This document shows positions 7,802 to 16,413 of a DNA stretch of 42,507 nucleotides, in pieces. The translations under genes were made by a program, and so were the position numbers. The DNA comes from Vicinamibacteria bacterium (GTDB lineage Bacteria > Acidobacteriota > Vicinamibacteria > Fen-336), in contig DATMML010000011.1 of assembly GCA_035570235.1 (NCBI GenBank), positions 1 through 42,507 of the forward strand, in the 5' to 3' direction. Each line of letters opens with the position of its first letter. The stretch's first letter is position 1. The notes below the pieces were generated by a model. That model had not been told where the DNA came from. It ran no database searches and worked only from the letters and a program-made list of their open reading frames with translations.

Positions 7802-10800
7802 TTGAGCGACGGCGTGGGGGGTCGGACTCCCCTCGTGCGCGCGGCGATGGTCGCCGCGTTCACTTTTGCCGCGATGCTCTCTTTCGAGACCGCGAAGGAA
7901 TCGCTCGCCCCCTACGCGTTCAGCCGCTGGCAGTCCCACTGGGTGACAATCGCTTTCGCCACCCTGGTCGGGGGCTTGGTCTCCTTGGTCGCGTTTCGTG
8001 CCTACGAGCGCGAGGCGCGGGCGCGGCGCGAGGCCCAAGCGGAGCGGGAGGCCGTCGTCCGGAGGCTTGAGTCGACCCTCCGCGAGAGGGAGGACCTGGC
8101 GTCCTCGCTGCGGGAGAGCGAGCATCGATATCGGACCTTCCAAGCTCTCAGCAGCGAGGGCATAGCCCGTCTCGACCTGGACGAACCTCTGGCCGTCGAG
8201 CGGCCAGAGGCGGAACAACTGGATCACATCTTGCGGACGGCCCGGCTGGCGGAGTGCAACGAGGCGTTCGTGAGGATGCTGCGCCGACCCGCCGGCGAAC
8301 GGCTCGAGGGCCTGAGGCTGGCCGAACTAGCCGCGGTGTCGGAGCTGAGGGAAGGGCTGCGGGGGTTTGTGCGGGGGGGATACCGGCTGGTGGAGAGCGA
8401 AGCGCCCCGGATCCGGCCGGATGGGGTCACCGTCTGGGCGAGGGCAAGCGCGACCGGCATCGTCGAAGACGGACACCTAAGAGCGATCTGGGTCACGCAG
8501 CAGGATGTCACGGGCCGGAAGCAGGCGGAGGAGGACCTGCGCACTCGGGACCGGATTCTGGAGGCGGTGGCCTTCTGCTCGGCTCGTTTCCTGCAAGCGG
8601 GCCGGTGGGAGGACTCGGTGCCGGAGGCGCTGGCCCGGCTTGGCGAGGCCGTCAGTAGCAGCCGTGCCTACATTCTCAAGAACCACGAAGCTCCGGATGG
8701 GGAGCTTCGGGCCAGCCTCTGGCAAGAGTGGGCCGCGCCTGGCATCGCTCCTTACGCCCTCGAGAGCATCCCCTGGCGACGGGGGGGATTGGCGCGGTGG
8801 GAGGCTCTGCTCTCCGAGGGGCAAGCCGTGGTGGGGGTGGTCCGGGAGCTGCCCGAGGGCAGCAGCCCCCTCTTGAAGAACTCTGATATTCGCTCCGTCC
8901 TCCTGGTGCCGTTCTTCGTGGAGGGCCGGTGGTGGGGTTGCTTGGGCTTTGCCGAATCCCGCCACGAGCGCCACTGGTCCCCTACCGAGGTCGAGACCCT
9001 TCGGACCGCCGCCCTCATCCTGGGGGCATCGCTGGACCGGGAGAGCGGGGAGCGGGCCTTGCGGGAGAGCGAAGAAAGATTCGCACGGCTGGCGGCCGCG
9101 TCTTTTGAGGGGATCGCCATCACCGAGGAGGGGGTCTTCGTCGACGCGAACGACCAGCTCGCGACCATGCTGGGCTGCGAGCTGAGCGCCTTGATCGGGC
9201 AGAGCCCGCTGGAGTTCGTGGCGCCCGAGCACCGGGAGCTCGTTACCTCCCGCCTCCGCAACAGCTCCGACGAGCCTTACTCCCATCTGGCGCGCCGGCG
9301 GGATGGCTCGATATTCCCCGTCGAAATACGCGCTAAGCCCGTGCCCTACAAGGGGCGGACCGCCCGCGTCACCGCCCTGCGCGAGATCACGGAAAAAGTG
9401 GCCGCGGAGCACGCCCTGCGCGCGTCGGAGAAGAAGTACCGAGACATTGTCGATTTCTCTCCGATCGGAATATACCAGGCGCGGCCAGACGGGACGGTCA
9501 TCACCGCCAACCTGGCCTTCGCTCAACTCCTTGGTTGCGAAAGGGTCGAAGATGTCCTCGGCCTGAACCTCATCCGGGAGGTCTACTTCGACCCCGAGGA
9601 GCGGGCCCGCCTGATCGCCGCCTACGAAGAGCTTGGCCAGGGATCTCACGTCGGGGTGCTGCTCAAGCGGAGGGACGGCACACCTTTTTGGGCCGAGATG
9701 TCGGCCCACGCGGTGAAGGACCCGGCGGGTCAAACCCTTTACTTCGAGAGCTTCGTGCAGGACATCAGCGCGCGCAAATCCGCGGAGGAGGCCCTGGGCG
9801 CCTCCGAAGAGCGGTATCGGCTTCTGTTTGAGGGCAATCCGCTCCCCATGCTGGTGTCGGACTTGGCGACGCTGCGCTTCCTGGCCGTGAACGAGGCGGC
9901 GGTGCGGCAATATGGCTACTCCCGCGAGGAACTCCTCGGGCTCTCGGTTCCGGACCTGGCTGTGCCCGGGGATCCCGATCTCGAGCGGTACCTTTCCACC
10001 CGCTTCGATCCTCGGCCCGACCTCCTCCACCTGGGATTGCGCCAACAGCGCCGCAAGGATGGCGCCCTTATCGACATCGACCTGACCAGCCTGGCCATCG
10101 CCTTTGGGGGAAGGGCCGCTCGCCTCGCCCTGGCCCGGGATGTCACCGCCGAGCGAAAGGCCAACGCCGAGCGGGAGGGGTTGCGCGCCGCCCTGGAGCG
10201 CGCGGGCACGGAATGGCAGCGGAGTGTGGACGCGGTGGACACGGCTGTGCTCGTCCTGGACCGGGATGGGCGCATGGCCCGCCTCAATCGGGCCGCTCGC
10301 GAGCTCCTGGGAAAGGAATACCAAGAGGTGCTGGGCCACCGCATCGATGAGGTGGGGCGAGAGGAACCCTGGCTCAGCGCGGCCGAGGTGGTCCGAGTCT
10401 CCCGGCGGACGGGCTCCCGGGAATCGATGGCCGCCCAGAATGCGAAGGGCACCCGTACTTGGGACCTGAGCGCCTACCGCTCGCCCGCGGGAACGGCGGT
10501 GGAGGAGCGGACGATCCTCACCGTACGGGACATCACGAGCTTCGTAGCCCTGCAGGAAAAGCTCCGGCGCAGCGAGACTATGGCCGCCATGGGTACCCTC
10601 GTGGCGGGGGTGGCCCACGAGGTCCGCAATCCGCTTTTCAGCATCTCCGCCACCCTGGACACCTTCGACGCGGAGTTCGGGACGAGCGAGGAGCACACCG
10701 AATTCTCGGGCCTCTTGCGTTCCCAGGTGACCCGCCTCACCCATCTGATGAGGGACCTGTTGGATTACGGCAAGCCGCCCGCGCTCCGGGTGTCGCCGGC

Positions 10801-11260
10801 CCGAGCCCAGGATGTCATCCACCGCGGGCTCCGTTCCTGCGCGCCCCTGGCCCGCGAGCGCGGGGTGAGGGTCTCGGAAGAGGCCGCGCCCGACCTGCCC
10901 GTCCTCTCCCTGGACGTCGGTCGGATGGAGCAGGTCTTCGAGAATCTAATCAAGAACGCTATCCAGCATTCGCCCGCGGGCGCAACCGTTCGCGCCGCGG
11001 CTCGCCGGGGGGGGGAGGAGCCGAATCTCAACGTCGTGTGCACGGTAGAGGACGAAGGGCCGGGTTTTCCCGAAGAGGACATCCCGCGGATCTTCCAGCC
11101 CTTTTTCAGTCGGCGGAGGGGCGGGACAGGCCTCGGGCTATCGATCGTTCAGCGGATCGTCGAGGCGCACGGTGGTAGCATCGTCGCCGCGAATCGAGCC
11201 GGGGGAGGCGCAGTGTTCGCGGTCACCCTGCCCACGATGGGGCAGGCCCCGCGAGGGTGA
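7802..11260 (+). CDS. membrane-bound multi-PAS/GAF sensor histidine kinase
   Basis: About 1152 residues. Two membrane helices (about 12-28 and 47-67) enclose a very short outside loop, so sensing is mostly cytoplasmic: PAS (110-245), GAF (250-415), then four more PAS domains to about 915. The HisKA H-box is GVAHEVRNPL with His939, and the ATPase has an N-box (ENLIKNAIQHSP), DEGPGFP and GGTGLGLSIV, so the kinase looks active. The frame is open back to 7601; TTG at 7802 is chosen because it lies just before the first membrane helix with AAGG upstream, with GTG 7814 and ATG 7847 as alternatives. The stop is three bases before the NtrC-type regulator, its likely partner. The kinase core and one PAS unit are clearly paralogous to the kinase at 27662. 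Confidence 0.88.
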   Translation: MSDGVGGRTPLVRAAMVAAFTFAAMLSFETAKESLAPYAFSRWQSHWVTIAFATLVGGLVSLVAFRAYEREARARREAQAEREAVVRRLESTLREREDLASSLRESEHRYRTFQALSSEGIARLDLDEPLAVERPEAEQLDHILRTARLAECNEAFVRMLRRPAGERLEGLRLAELAAVSELREGLRGFVRGGYRLVESEAPRIRPDGVTVWARASATGIVEDGHLRAIWVTQQDVTGRKQAEEDLRTRDRILEAVAFCSARFLQAGRWEDSVPEALARLGEAVSSSRAYILKNHEAPDGELRASLWQEWAAPGIAPYALESIPWRRGGLARWEALLSEGQAVVGVVRELPEGSSPLLKNSDIRSVLLVPFFVEGRWWGCLGFAESRHERHWSPTEVETLRTAALILGASLDRESGERALRESEERFARLAAASFEGIAITEEGVFVDANDQLATMLGCELSALIGQSPLEFVAPEHRELVTSRLRNSSDEPYSHLARRRDGSIFPVEIRAKPVPYKGRTARVTALREITEKVAAEHALRASEKKYRDIVDFSPIGIYQARPDGTVITANLAFAQLLGCERVEDVLGLNLIREVYFDPEERARLIAAYEELGQGSHVGVLLKRRDGTPFWAEMSAHAVKDPAGQTLYFESFVQDISARKSAEEALGASEERYRLLFEGNPLPMLVSDLATLRFLAVNEAAVRQYGYSREELLGLSVPDLAVPGDPDLERYLSTRFDPRPDLLHLGLRQQRRKDGALIDIDLTSLAIAFGGRAARLALARDVTAERKANAEREGLRAALERAGTEWQRSVDAVDTAVLVLDRDGRMARLNRAARELLGKEYQEVLGHRIDEVGREEPWLSAAEVVRVSRRTGSRESMAAQNAKGTRTWDLSAYRSPAGTAVEERTILTVRDITSFVALQEKLRRSETMAAMGTLVAGVAHEVRNPLFSISATLDTFDAEFGTSEEHTEFSGLLRSQVTRLTHLMRDLLDYGKPPALRVSPARAQDVIHRGLRSCAPLARERGVRVSEEAAPDLPVLSLDVGRMEQVFENLIKNAIQHSPAGATVRAAARRGGEEPNLNVVCTVEDEGPGFPEEDIPRIFQPFFSRRRGGTGLGLSIVQRIVEAHGGSIVAANRAGGGAVFAVTLPTMGQAPRG

Positions 11261-11263
11261 AGC

Positions 11264-12619
11264 ATGTCCGAGAAGCGCAGCATCCTCGTCGTGGACGATG
11301 ATCAGGACGTGCGGGTTCCGCTGCGCCGCTTTCTGGCCGGGAAGGGCTTCGAAGTGGAGGAGGCGGAGAGCCTGGTTGCCGCGCAGGAAGCGTTCAAGCG
11401 ACAGCGCCCGGATCTGGTGGTCATGGATTTCTCCCTGCCCGACGGGGATGGGTTGGCGCTTCTCCGGAGCTTGAAGTCGCTGGACGTGGCCATTCCCGTC
11501 GTCATGCTGACCGGACACGGCACCATCGACCTCGCGGTGGCGGCCATCAAGGAAGGGGCGGAGCAGTTCTTCACCAAGCCCGTCGAGCTGCCCGCCCTCT
11601 TGGTCGTCATCGAGCGGGCGCTCGAGAATCAGCGCATGCGCCAGGCCTCCCTGGTAGGGAAGTCCTCGCAGGCCCGGCGGGCCGTAGACCCATTTCTGGG
11701 GGAGAGCCCCGCCATCGGCCAGCTTGCCGCGCAGGCCCGCCGGGTGGCGGCCTCCTCGATCCCCGTCCTGATCCAAGGAGAGACGGGGACCGGCAAGGGC
11801 GTGCTTGCCCGTTGGCTCCACGAGAACGGTCCCCGGAACGAGGAGGCCTTTGTCGATCTCAATTGCGCGGGCCTGTCGCGGGACCTGCTGGAGACCGAGC
11901 TGTTCGGCCACGAGAAGGGGGCATTCACGGGGGCGGTGACCGCCAAACCCGGCCTGATGGAGATGGCGCACCGGGGAACCCTCTTCCTGGATGAGATTGG
12001 CGACGTCGATCTCCAGGTGCAGCCCAAGCTTCTGAAGGTCATGGAGGAACTCCGCTTCCGCAGGCTGGGCGATGTGCGGGACCGGCAAGTGGATGTGCGC
12101 CTCGTGGCGGCCACCCATCGGGACCTGGTGCGGCTGGTTCAAGAGGAGAAGTTCCGGGAAGACCTGTTCTACCGAATCAACACCGTCTCCCTCGTGGTGC
12201 CCCCCCTGCGTGAGAGGGGTCGCGATGTCGTCCTTCTCGCCCGTAGCTTCATGGCGCGCATCGGTAGCGAGCTTGGTCGACCCGGGGTGCGGCTCTCGGA
12301 AGGGGCGGAGAGCGCCCTCGGTTCGCGCTCCTGGCCCGGCAATATCCGGCAGCTCCGCAACGTGCTCGAACAGGCGGTTCTGTTGAGCGAGCGCACGGTG
12401 TTGGAAGCGGAAGACCTACGGGATACGTCGGTGCCGGCCGTGCCCAGCGCGCGCCCGCGCGCGAGCCTGGTGGAGGCGGAGCGCCAACACATCGAAGCCA
12501 TGCTGCGGGAAGAGAAGTGGAGCGTGCCTCGCACCGCCACCACGCTGGGCCTGTCCCGGAGCGCTCTCTACGAAAAGATTAGGAAGCACGGGATCCGCCT
12601 ACCCAGTTCCGGCCGCTAG
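11264..12619 (+). CDS. NtrC-family sigma-54-dependent response regulator
   Basis: 451 residues in the canonical order receiver - AAA+ - Fis-type helix-turn-helix. The receiver has DDD at 11-13, phospho-acceptor Asp55 (VVMDFSLPD) and Lys105 (TKP). The AAA+ domain has Walker A GETGTGKG (172-179), the sigma-54 contact loop GAFTGA (219-224), Walker B GTLFLDEIG and the arginine-finger region, all intact. The C-terminal helix-turn-helix is VPRTATTLGLSRSALYEKIRKHGI-like, near residues 420-445. The ATG lies three bases after the kinase stop with GAGGG six bases upstream, so the two form a two-component operon. The window contains sigma-54 promoters with shared upstream elements, making them probable targets. 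The family is certain; the targets are inferred. Confidence 0.95.
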   Translation: MSEKRSILVVDDDQDVRVPLRRFLAGKGFEVEEAESLVAAQEAFKRQRPDLVVMDFSLPDGDGLALLRSLKSLDVAIPVVMLTGHGTIDLAVAAIKEGAEQFFTKPVELPALLVVIERALENQRMRQASLVGKSSQARRAVDPFLGESPAIGQLAAQARRVAASSIPVLIQGETGTGKGVLARWLHENGPRNEEAFVDLNCAGLSRDLLETELFGHEKGAFTGAVTAKPGLMEMAHRGTLFLDEIGDVDLQVQPKLLKVMEELRFRRLGDVRDRQVDVRLVAATHRDLVRLVQEEKFREDLFYRINTVSLVVPPLRERGRDVVLLARSFMARIGSELGRPGVRLSEGAESALGSRSWPGNIRQLRNVLEQAVLLSERTVLEAEDLRDTSVPAVPSARPRASLVEAERQHIEAMLREEKWSVPRTATTLGLSRSALYEKIRKHGIRLPSSGR

Positions 12620-12640
12620 AAGGGCCGGAGCCGACGCCCC

Positions 12641-12654
12641 GGGGGCGCGCCCCC
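12641..12654. terminator. GC palindrome after the NtrC-type gene
   Basis: GGGGGCGCGCCCCC is a perfect 14-base palindrome 22 bases after the stop of the regulator gene. It could help end the kinase/regulator transcript, but it lacks a T tract and has no real loop, so the call is weak. Confidence 0.25.
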
Positions 12655-12692
12655 TCCCTCCTGCATAAACGATAGCGCCTGACTCGAGCCCC

Positions 12693-12729
12693 GTCCCGGA
12701 TTCGAGACGGGAAGGTCCGGGATCCCGGA
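12693..12729. promoter_or_regulatory. putative enhancer (UAS) of the che operon
   Basis: TCCCGGA occurs at 12694-12700 and as both halves of the perfect palindrome TCCGGGATCCCGGA (12716-12729). A second dyad, CCCGTC...GACGGG, overlaps the first copy. The palindrome is centred about 121 bases before the predicted sigma-54 start at 12843, a normal distance for an NtrC-type activator. Binding by the product of the preceding gene is inferred. Confidence 0.5.
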
Positions 12730-12815
12730 GCCTCTGTCGCTTGGGGTCTCCGTCTCCCCAGAAGAAGTATCGCGCCCGGCAGAGCTTAGCCGGAACCGAG
12801 GGCGCCGCCGAGCAC

Positions 12816-12832
12816 TTGGCAAGAGTGTTGCT
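12816..12832 (+). promoter_or_regulatory. sigma-54 promoter of the chemosensory operon
   Basis: TTGGCAAGAGTGTTGCT matches the -24/-12 consensus YTGGCACGRNNNTTGCW at every defined position except one (C to A in the -24 block). GG (12818-12819) and GC (12830-12831) are ten bases apart as required. Transcription should start near 12843, leaving a leader of about 97 bases before cheY. The sequence is nearly the same as those at 24000 and 30096. Confidence 0.85.
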
Positions 12833-12939
12833 CAGTGACTCCCTGCCGGCGGTGGCCGCAGACCAAACCGGAGTGAATTGACGGCGTGGCGGCGGGAAGA
12901 CAGCAGTCCTGCCCGCCGATGGAGCTCAGGGAGAAACAG

Positions 12940-13311
12940 ATGGCACGCAAGAAGATCTTGCTCGTCGATGATTCGAAGACGGCCCTCCTGATGGAACAGA
13001 TGATCTTGAGGAATGGCCCCTACCAGCTCGTGATCGCGGGGGATGGGGCGGAGGGGGTAGCCAAGGCCGTCTCCGAACTCCCCGATCTCATCCTGATGGA
13101 CGTCGTGATGCCTCACATGACCGGGTTGGATGCCCTCAAGGAACTCCGCCGGCGCGAGGCCACCAAGGAGATACCCGTGATCATGGTCACCACGCGTGGG
13201 GAGGGCGAGAACGTCGAGGCCGGCTTCGCCTCCGGCTGCAACGACTACTTGACCAAGCCCATTGATTCCGTCGCGCTCCTCGCAAAGGTTCGCGACTATC
13301 TGGGGGAGTGA
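12940..13311 (+). CDS. cheY: CheY-type single-domain response regulator
   Basis: 123 residues, all receiver. It begins ARKKILLVDDSKTALLMEQM and has phospho-acceptor Asp54 (LILMDVVMP), Thr83/84 (MVTTRG) and Lys105 (LTKPID), so it should accept phosphate from CheA. The ATG at 12940 has AGGGAG six bases upstream; the in-frame ATG-like codons further up lack one. It is the first gene downstream of the sigma-54 promoter and opens the che operon; its stop overlaps a possible GTG of the following frame and lies eight bases before the GAF gene ATG. The output could be a motor or another effector; no flagellar genes are in view. Confidence 0.92.
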   Translation: MARKKILLVDDSKTALLMEQMILRNGPYQLVIAGDGAEGVAKAVSELPDLILMDVVMPHMTGLDALKELRRREATKEIPVIMVTTRGEGENVEAGFASGCNDYLTKPIDSVALLAKVRDYLGE

Positions 13312-13319
13312 GGTTCGGG

Positions 13320-14189
13320 ATGAAGAACGAAGGGCAAGAACACGGCGAATACGTGCGGCGGGTACAGGGCGAAACCCAGCGATACGCCCAGACCCTGCTC
13401 GCCGAGAACGAGCACCTCCGGCGTCGGGTGGCCGCCGTGGAGAGCGAACGGGCCGCCCTGGCGGGCAAGGCCAGCCAACTCGAGGCCGTTCTCGCGCGAA
13501 ACGAGGCTCTGCAGGAAGAGAGCAGCTGGGTCGCCGCCGAACAGCGCCGCCTTCGGGGTCAAATCGCCGATCTCCGCCAGCAGATCGATGGCCATGAGAC
13601 CGCGCGGCGGGACCTGGAGAGCCGCCTCAAGCTGGTGGAGGACGAGAACCAGCGCTTCTCCCAGGAGTACCTGGCGGTCGAACAGCAGAACTCCAATCTC
13701 GCGAACCTCTACGTTGCCAGCTACCAGCTGCACGGCACTCTGGACCGACGGGTGGTCTTGTCGACCATACAGGAGATCGTAGCCAACCTGGTCGGTTCCG
13801 AGGAGATGGCTCTCTTCGAGCTGGATTCCATGGGCTCAACGCTCTCGCTGATTGCCTCCTTCGGCATTGCCCCCGGTCCCTTCCAACGGGTTTCGGTCGG
13901 GCAAGGGCTGATCGGCCGGGCGGTCCGGAAGGGCACCGTCCACGTCGTGGAACGCGAAGGGCGGGAGGGGGCTTCCTCCGAGGAGGCGCACTTGAGCGCC
14001 TGCATCCCGCTGAAACTCGACGGGCGGGTGATGGGGGCCCTGGCTCTGTTCCGACTGTTGCCGCACAAGGACGGGTTCCAACCCCTGGATAACGAGCTCT
14101 TCGACCTCCTGGCGACGCAAGCGGCGGTCGCCCTCTATTGCACGTCTCTGACCGCCGGGGCGCCCGTCTCGTCGGCTTCGGCTCCGTAA
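13320..14189 (+). CDS. coiled-coil/GAF domain protein in che operon
   Basis: 289 residues with no membrane segment. Residues 10-125 are a long coiled coil rich in Glu, Arg, Gln and Leu (LLAENEHLRRRVAAVESERA, LESRLKLVEDENQRF). Residues 130-275 are a GAF domain (TLDRRVVLSTIQEIVANLVG, VGQGLIGRAV, ACIPLKLDGRVMGALALF). It sits between cheY and cheD: the ATG follows GAGG, and its TAA shares bases with the cheD ATG (TAATG), so translation is coupled. Such proteins accompany some chemosensory clusters; a role as a scaffold or soluble ligand sensor acting on CheA/CheY is conceivable but not shown. I know no standard gene name. Confidence 0.82.
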   Translation: MKNEGQEHGEYVRRVQGETQRYAQTLLAENEHLRRRVAAVESERAALAGKASQLEAVLARNEALQEESSWVAAEQRRLRGQIADLRQQIDGHETARRDLESRLKLVEDENQRFSQEYLAVEQQNSNLANLYVASYQLHGTLDRRVVLSTIQEIVANLVGSEEMALFELDSMGSTLSLIASFGIAPGPFQRVSVGQGLIGRAVRKGTVHVVEREGREGASSEEAHLSACIPLKLDGRVMGALALFRLLPHKDGFQPLDNELFDLLATQAAVALYCTSLTAGAPVSSASAP

Positions 14190-14695
14190 TGTCCGCGGGA
14201 GTGTCGGGAGTTGGTAGTGAGGAAGCCCCCGGCGGGGAGAGCGCGCTTCCCAGCGTGTACCTCCACCCGGGGCAGCTCTTTGCCTCCGCCGAACCGGCGT
14301 CGGTCACGACCGTTCTCGGCTCCTGTGTCTCGGTCTGCCTCTGGGACCGGGACCGGGGCATCGGGGGCCTCAACCACTTCGTGCTGCCCATCTGGGCCGG
14401 AAACGGCACCTCCTCAACCCGGTTCGGCAATGTCGCCATGGAGGTCCTTCTGGCCCGGCTGGTCAGCTTGGGCGCCCGGCCCCGGAACGTGGAAGCCAAG
14501 GTCTTCGGGGGGGCTTGCATGATTCAGGCGTTCCGACGCCGGGAACACCATCTGGGAGGGCAAAACGTCGACCGGGCGGTGGCCTTCCTTCAGGAGAAGG
14601 GAGTGCCCATCTCCAGTCAGGACACCGGGGGCCATCGCGGCCGAAAGCTGATCTTCCACACCGCCACCGGGGCGGCGTGGCTGAAAGAGCTGTGA
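14189..14695 (+). CDS. cheD: CheD, chemoreceptor glutamine deamidase
   Basis: 168 residues. CheD deamidates specific glutamines in chemoreceptor helices, adjusting adaptation together with CheR and CheB. Active-site landmarks are present: catalytic Cys46 in TTVLGSCVSVCLWD, His63 in GGLNHFVLP, and the TRFG block near 77-80 followed by NVAMEVLL; AKVFGGACM is also typical. The ATG overlaps the stop of the coiled-coil/GAF gene (TAATG). Upstream codons back to 14138 are open but lie inside that gene. Both chemoreceptors encoded downstream are natural substrates. No cheC is present in the window to regulate it. Confidence 0.93.
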   Translation: MSAGVSGVGSEEAPGGESALPSVYLHPGQLFASAEPASVTTVLGSCVSVCLWDRDRGIGGLNHFVLPIWAGNGTSSTRFGNVAMEVLLARLVSLGARPRNVEAKVFGGACMIQAFRRREHHLGGQNVDRAVAFLQEKGVPISSQDTGGHRGRKLIFHTATGAAWLKEL

Positions 14696-14701
14696 AGGCA
14701 C

Positions 14702-16387
14702 ATGGATTTTGACATCGATCGCGACGCCGTTCTCCAGACTTTCCTGAGCGAGTCCGAAGAGGGACTGGCCATGATGGAGGAGGCCCTGGTCGGCCTAGAG
14801 TCACGTCCGGAAGACGGAGAGCTCTTGGCCGCGGTCTTCCGGGTGGCCCACACCTTGAAAGGGAACGCGTCGTCCCTCGGATTCGAAGGCCTGGTGCGCC
14901 TCTCCCACACCCTGGAGGACTTGCTGGACCGCGTGCGCAACCGCGCCATTCCGGTGACGGGGGACTTGGTCACGCTCTTGCTGGATGCCGTCGATGCCCT
15001 CCGCGACCTAGTCCCTGCCGCCGTCAACGGCGGCGAGGCCCTGACCGTGGTTCATGAGGCGCTTCTGCGGGAGCTCTCGCGCCGGGCGGGGGGGGTGGAC
15101 GATCCACCGCCAAGCACGGGGTCCGGGGGAGCCCCCCGCGGGGAAGAGCCCGCCACCCCCGAGCCCGCGCGTCCCGCGGAGCATCGCAGCCTCCGCGTGG
15201 ACATCAACCGCCTTGACCGGATGCTCGACCTGACGGGCGAGATCGCGATCGCTCGCGGTCGCCTTCGGCGGATGCTCGAGCAGCACGGGGCCCCGGCCCC
15301 GGTCCTGGAGGCGCAGGGGGAGGTCGACCGTCTCTCCCTCGATCTTCAGGAGCTGGTCATGAAGGTTCGGCTCGTGCCCCTCCGGGGGACGTTCCGAGCG
15401 TTCGTGCGGACGGTCCGCGACCTGGCCGCTCGCCAGGGCAAACAGGCCCGCCTGATCCTCGAGGGCGAGGACGTGGAGGTGGACACGAGCGTCATTGCGC
15501 AGGTGCGCGACCCCCTCACCCACATGATCCGCAATGCGCTCGACCACGGCATCGAAGCGCCGGAGGTGCGCCGGACGGTGGGCAAGGATCCCTGCGGGAC
15601 CCTCGCCCTGCGCGCACGCCACGAGGGGGCCACGATCGTCATCGAAATCGCGGACGACGGCGCCGGCCTCAACCGCGAGCGGATCCTTGAGCGCGCCCGG
15701 GAGCGGGGCATCGACGCCGAGCACAAGGAGGAAGAGGAGATCCAGCGGTTGGTCTTCGAGCCCGGCTTCTCCACCGCGGAGACGGTGACGGAGCTGTCGG
15801 GACGCGGCATCGGCCTCGACGTGGTACGACGCAATGTGATGGCCCTGCGCGGGAAGGTCGGGATCCGCAGCCAGGAGGGCATCGGCACCACCATCACCCT
15901 GCGTCTTCCCCTCACTCTCGCCATCATCGACGGATTCATCGTGGGGGTGGGAGACGAGGCGTACGTGATTCCCCTGGAGGCCGTGGTCGAGTGCCTGGAG
16001 CTCCCGAAGGAGGCCTCGAGCGACACGAGGGAGGGCGGGGTCATCAACCTGCGCGGTGCGGCCCTGCCCTATCTCCGGCTCCGCCGGCTATTCGGTCTCG
16101 GCGCTCGGCCCGGGCAGAGGGAGCACGTGGTCGTGGTACGGCCGGACGCGGGACGGCAGGTCGGCCTCGTCGTGGACCACCTCGAAGGCGGGTTCCAAAC
16201 CGTCATCAAACCCCTGGGGCGGCTCTTCCAAGGGCTCTCCGGAGTCGCCGGCTCCGCCATCCTCGGCACGGGGCGGGTGGCGATGATCCTGGACGTGCCT
16301 TCTCTATTGGCGGAGGCCCTTCGGGGGCAAGAGGCGGCGAAACACGAGCAGTGGTCCGCTCCGAAAGCGGAGAGTCAGGGAGCTTGA
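14702..16387 (+). CDS. cheA: CheA-type chemosensory histidine kinase
   Basis: 561 residues, shorter than E. coli CheA because there is no P2 CheY-docking domain. Order: HPt/P1 (1-115) with phospho-His50 in [14 protein letters not shown]; a Pro/Gly-rich linker (125-160); P3 dimerisation (162-225); P4 ATPase (226-405) with N-box [18 protein letters not shown] and the G-box [10 protein letters not shown]5 CheW-like domain (410-540) with [18 protein letters not shown]. All catalytic elements are intact. It takes its input from the two MCPs through CheW and can phosphorylate CheY (12940), CheB (22144) and perhaps the stand-alone receivers further down. It follows cheD by six bases. Confidence 0.95.
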   Translation: MDFDIDRDAVLQTFLSESEEGLAMMEEALVGLESRPEDGELLAAVFRVAHTLKGNASSLGFEGLVRLSHTLEDLLDRVRNRAIPVTGDLVTLLLDAVDALRDLVPAAVNGGEALTVVHEALLRELSRRAGGVDDPPPSTGSGGAPRGEEPATPEPARPAEHRSLRVDINRLDRMLDLTGEIAIARGRLRRMLEQHGAPAPVLEAQGEVDRLSLDLQELVMKVRLVPLRGTFRAFVRTVRDLAARQGKQARLILEGEDVEVDTSVIAQVRDPLTHMIRNALDHGIEAPEVRRTVGKDPCGTLALRARHEGATIVIEIADDGAGLNRERILERARERGIDAEHKEEEEIQRLVFEPGFSTAETVTELSGRGIGLDVVRRNVMALRGKVGIRSQEGIGTTITLRLPLTLAIIDGFIVGVGDEAYVIPLEAVVECLELPKEASSDTREGGVINLRGAALPYLRLRRLFGLGARPGQREHVVVVRPDAGRQVGLVVDHLEGGFQTVIKPLGRLFQGLSGVAGSAILGTGRVAMILDVPSLLAEALRGQEAAKHEQWSAPKAESQGA

Positions 16388-16413
16388 GGCCAGCAATGGC
16401 AAGGAGAACATTT

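Noticed and set aside
7258-7863. 201-codon minus-strand open frame in the intergenic region before the kinase
   Set aside because: Arg/Pro/Ser-rich, no ribosome site, no domain, and it runs into the kinase gene on the other strand.
8477-10822. 781-codon open frame on the minus strand opposite the multi-PAS kinase
   Set aside because: Its product is low-complexity and domain-free; it is the antisense shadow of a real GC-rich gene.
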